Part shown: positions 6,408 to 8,445 of the stretch, one piece after another | Layout: every line of letters starts with the position of its first letter | How positions within the stretch are numbered: the first letter of the stretch is position 1 | Assembly: GCA_937871605.1 (NCBI GenBank) | Contig: CALMRM010000293.1 | Location: 58,979 to 67,423 of the forward strand | Direction of reading: 5' to 3' | DNA: 8,445 bases | DNA from: an uncultured Terriglobus sp. | Lineage (GTDB): Bacteria > Acidobacteriota > Terriglobia > Terriglobales > Acidobacteriaceae | The notes under the pieces: model-generated | What the model was told of the DNA's origin: nothing | The model's database searches: none | What the model saw: the letters and a program-made list of their open reading frames with translations, nothing else | Translations under genes and position numbers: made by a program

Positions 6408-7757
6408 ATGGCAACCGCACAGGCAAGTGAGGCCCCCGGCCGACAACGTCCCTCCCTCAACTCTGAGGGGACCGAGGGCGCGGCATTCTCCTCGCGCAAC
6501 TTTCGTCGCTACCAAATCGCACGGCTGCTGGTGATCTTGGGGGCCGAGGCACAGTCACTGGCGGTCGCCTGGCAGATCTACCAGATCACCCACTCTGCCC
6601 TCTACCTGGGCTACACCGGCCTGGCACTCTTCCTGCCCGGCATCTTCTTTGTGCTGCCTGCCGGGCACGCTGCCGACCGGTACGACCGCAAGCGCATTAT
6701 CCTGATCTGCTATGTGGTGCAGGCGTTCTGCACGGCTCTGCTGCTGTATCTGGCGTTGCGTGGCACCCGGCATGTGCTCTGGGTGTACGCCATCCTGTTT
6801 CTCATCGGCAGTGGACGCGCCTTCTCCGGCCCAGCCAGTTCGGCTATCCAGCCACAACTGGTGCCCAAGGGCGCCTTCGTCAACGCCATGACCTGGGGCT
6901 CGGCCATTTTTCAGACCGCCAACATCATGGGACCCGCGCTTGGCGGCCTGCTGTTTGCCATTCCGCTGTTTGGCGCGCTGCAACATTGGTCTGGAGCGCC
7001 GCTGGTGTATGTGGTCACCCTGGCTACGATGCTGAGCTTCATCGCTCTTGTCAGCACCCTTCGCCCCAGGGCTGAAGTCACTGTCAGCAAAGCATTTAGT
7101 GTCTCCACCATGCTAGCCGGAGGGCGCTATGTGCGGCAGGCCAAGCTCTTGCTGGGATCGATCTCGCTGGACATGTTTGCCGTGCTGCTGGGCGGCGCGG
7201 TGTCGCTCATGCCCATCTTTGCGCAGGACATCCTCCATGCCGGGCCGCGCGGCCTGGGCATCCTGCGGGCGGCCCCCGCCGTGGGTGCGCTGACCATTTC
7301 GCTGTACCTTGCGCGCCGCCCGCTGAAGCACCACGCAGGCAAAATCATGCTGGTGGCTGTGGGTGTATTTAGCGTGGCGACCATCGTCTTCGGCCTGTCT
7401 AAATCGCTGCCTCTCAGCCTGTTAGCGCTCTTTTTCATCGGCGCCAGTGACAATGTGTCCGTCATCATTCGCCAAACCATTCTGCAACTAGGCACGCCGC
7501 CCGAGATGCGCGGCCGCGTTTCCGCCATCAACTGGCTCTTCCTTGGCGCCAGCAATGAGTTCGGCGAGTACGAATCCGGCCTGACCGCCCACTGGTTCGG
7601 CACCGTGCGCGCGGTGGTCTACGGCGGCATCGGTTCGCTGATGGTCACCGGCCTGTGGAGCGTCTTCTTCCCCGCGCTGCGTGACGTGGACACCCTTGAC
7701 GCGGAGTCGCTCCTTGCCGCCAACCGGACCTTCGCTGAATCCGAGCCGGTGAATTAG
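6408..7757 (+). CDS. MFS exporter, DHA3/EntS-like (MFS_3) family
   Basis: A 449-residue inner-membrane protein with about 12 predicted helices. A hydrophilic N-terminal stretch of about 30 residues precedes NFRRYQIARLLVILGAEAQSLAVAW-type sequence in the first helix region (31-55). Family marks include motif A, AGHAADRYDRKR (85-96), GRAFSGPASSAIQPQLVP (136-153), TPPEMRGRVSAIN (363-375) and NEFGEYESGLTAHWFG (383-398). The last two resemble the C-terminal half of EntS-like proteins. Characterised members export siderophores (EntS) or macrolides (Mef). The substrate here is unknown. It starts 39 bases after the TolC-family gene with no promoter or terminator visible between them, so they are probably one transcript. 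Its ribosome-binding site is weak (AGCAGG just upstream of the ATG). No periplasmic adaptor (HlyD/EmrA/MFP type) is present in the window. Confidence 0.9.
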   Translation: MATAQASEAPGRQRPSLNSEGTEGAAFSSRNFRRYQIARLLVILGAEAQSLAVAWQIYQITHSALYLGYTGLALFLPGIFFVLPAGHAADRYDRKRIILICYVVQAFCTALLLYLALRGTRHVLWVYAILFLIGSGRAFSGPASSAIQPQLVPKGAFVNAMTWGSAIFQTANIMGPALGGLLFAIPLFGALQHWSGAPLVYVVTLATMLSFIALVSTLRPRAEVTVSKAFSVSTMLAGGRYVRQAKLLLGSISLDMFAVLLGGAVSLMPIFAQDILHAGPRGLGILRAAPAVGALTISLYLARRPLKHHAGKIMLVAVGVFSVATIVFGLSKSLPLSLLALFFIGASDNVSVIIRQTILQLGTPPEMRGRVSAINWLFLGASNEFGEYESGLTAHWFGTVRAVVYGGIGSLMVTGLWSVFFPALRDVDTLDAESLLAANRTFAESEPVN

Positions 7758-7768
7758 CCTTTCTGCTG

Positions 7769-7920
7769 TTCTAACGCACAAAAATAGGCTTGTCTGCGCA
7801 CAAATGGGCCGCGTTTGCACGTAAGAACGCCTGTTTTGTGTGCAGGAACGCACAGTTCAGCACGCAAAACATGTGCCGTTCAGCAACCAAATACGCTCTT
7901 TTATGTACATCTGAGGCGAC
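7769..7920. repeat. Degenerate array of 21-24 bp units with phased A-runs
   Basis: Seven units follow one another without gaps, starting near 7769, 7790, 7814, 7835, 7856, 7879 and 7900. Each begins TTC, TTT or TTG and has a purine-rich, usually A-rich core 12-15 bases in. Sample units are TTCTAACGCACAAAAATAGG and TTCAGCAACCAAATACGC; the unit at 7856 agrees with that at 7879 in 11 of its first 13 bases. A-rich cores are centred near 7782, 7803, 7825, 7847, 7867 and 7890, so they recur about every 21-22 bp, two turns of B-DNA. Read as protein on the plus strand the array gives degenerate heptads (FARKNAC, FVCRNAQ, FSTQNMC), but the first unit contains an in-frame TAA, so coding is doubtful. 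It fills most of the gap between the MFS exporter and the PEP-CTERM-type gene. The last part, 7921-7970, shows only a weak TAGTAT at 7950-7955. No match to a named repeat family is known to me. Confidence 0.6.
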
Positions 7921-7970
7921 AAAGGCAGTCAGAGGGCAGCAACGTGGTCTAGTATGCCGTTGCACACCCC

Positions 7971-7976
7971 GGGGAG
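7971..7976 (+). promoter_or_regulatory. Ribosome-binding site fixing the start of the frameshifted gene
   Basis: GGGGAG at 7971-7976 ends 7 bases before the ATG at 7984. Together with the signal peptide this supports 7984 as the real start, even though that frame does not lead into the mature protein. Confidence 0.65.
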
Positions 7977-7983
7977 TGCCTTC

Positions 7984-8445
7984 ATGATGCGAACCACCCT
8001 AACCCTTATGGGAGCCATGCTGCTCCTGCCCGCGGCTTGCCTCTGCCGACACCACCTTCACCCTGACCGGCGACCTGACCAACGGCGGCACCTTCAATGG
8101 CCAGCTCCTGATTCAGAGCGGCGGCCTCACCCACGTGTCGGGAACCTACACCAACGGCTCGTATTCCTTCACGCTGCCCGCCAGCTATCTGGGCGAGGAC
8201 CTGAACGAGGGCAACTTCTTCCTGATCGACATTTTCCCGGTACCTGCGCCGCAATTTGATCTTTTGCTGTATATTCCTACGACGAACATCCTCACCTACC
8301 AGGGCGGCAGCCTGTGCGCGCTCTACAACAATGTCTGCGCGCCGGGCGTGTACAGCCACTACCAGGACCCAAGCCTCGCCTATCCCGCCAACTTCCTGCA
8401 CCTGACCGCGACGGCCATCTCACCTACGCCCGAACCGTCGTCGCT
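7984..8445 (+). pseudogene. Secreted PEP-CTERM-type protein, frameshifted and cut by the window edge
   Basis: From the ATG at 7984 the first frame encodes a good Sec signal peptide: MMRTTLTLMGAMLLLPAA. It then turns into Arg/His/Pro-rich nonsense and stops at 8259. The frame one base later, open from 8003 to the window end, encodes a plausible mature protein starting ASADTTFTLTGDLTNG, continuing with beta-rich sequence (FNGQLLIQSGGLTHVSGTYT), and ending at the edge in SPTPEPSSL. That end matches the start of PEP-CTERM sorting signals (PEP, then a membrane helix and basic tail, here outside the window). The second frame has no start of its own: a TAA lies at 8000-8002 and no ATG, GTG or TTG codon follows before the mature part. 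Removing one T at 8037-8038 would join the parts as LLPAAASA then DTTF, an ideal cleavage site. So this is one gene with a one-base insertion: a recent pseudogene, a sequencing error, or less likely recoding. Intact relatives would be exported and anchored by exosortase. Two cysteines lie in the mature part (LCALYNNVCAP). Confidence 0.75.

Noticed and set aside
7769..7920. CRISPR array
   Set aside because: Units abut without unique spacers, are far too diverged from one another, and no cas gene is present.
7790..7987. 65-codon plus-strand frame with heptad-like repeats as a real protein
   Set aside because: It starts at TTG without a ribosome-binding site, the first unit of the same array holds an in-frame TAA, and the minus strand is equally open; a non-coding repeat array explains it better.

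Overview
The window looks like a chromosomal segment of a GC-rich Acidobacteriota member, most likely family Acidobacteriaceae (Terriglobus/Granulicella/Edaphobacter type). This is an inference from three things: the interspersed palindromic repeat at 2994-3148, whose translation gives the familiar spurious peptide CHPERSEGS; a secreted protein with a PEP-CTERM-type sorting motif at the right edge; and the general style of the proteins. No rRNA, tRNA, CRISPR array, transposase or phage gene was seen.

Layout, left to right. (1) Positions 1-238, minus strand: the 5' part of a secreted protein that runs off the left edge. (2) Positions 239-544: a divergent intergenic region. (3) Positions 545-2987: a probable two-gene operon with an ACS-family MFS transporter and a radical SAM enzyme that has a second, cysteine-rich C-terminal region. 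(4) Positions 2994-3148: an inverted pair of CHPERSEGS-type repeats. (5) Positions 3263-3781: two tightly coupled small secreted Ala/Lys-rich proteins that look like paralogues, closed by a strong hairpin terminator at 3802-3827. (6) Positions 3880-4581, minus strand: a DsbA-like periplasmic thiol oxidoreductase, divergent from (7) a TolC-family outer-membrane protein at 4797-6368 that uses a TTG start and has a 16-bp direct repeat overlapping its start region. (8) Positions 6408-7757: a DHA3/EntS-like MFS exporter close behind the TolC-family gene. (9) Positions 7769-7920: a degenerate array of 21-24 bp units whose A-runs recur about every two helical turns. (10) Positions 7984 to the right edge: a secreted PEP-CTERM-type protein whose signal peptide and mature part lie in different frames, as if one base had been inserted near 8037-8038.

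Functional reading. The most coherent unit is envelope-related: an outer-membrane channel and an inner-membrane exporter in tandem, with a periplasmic disulfide protein on the other side of a shared control region. The radical SAM/ACS-transporter pair may link a small-molecule modification to transport, but its substrate cannot be read from sequence. The most notable signals are the phased repeat array, the frameshifted PEP-CTERM gene, the repeat at the tolC-like start, and the pair of small Lys/Ala-rich exported proteins. None of these amounts to a demonstrated new system.
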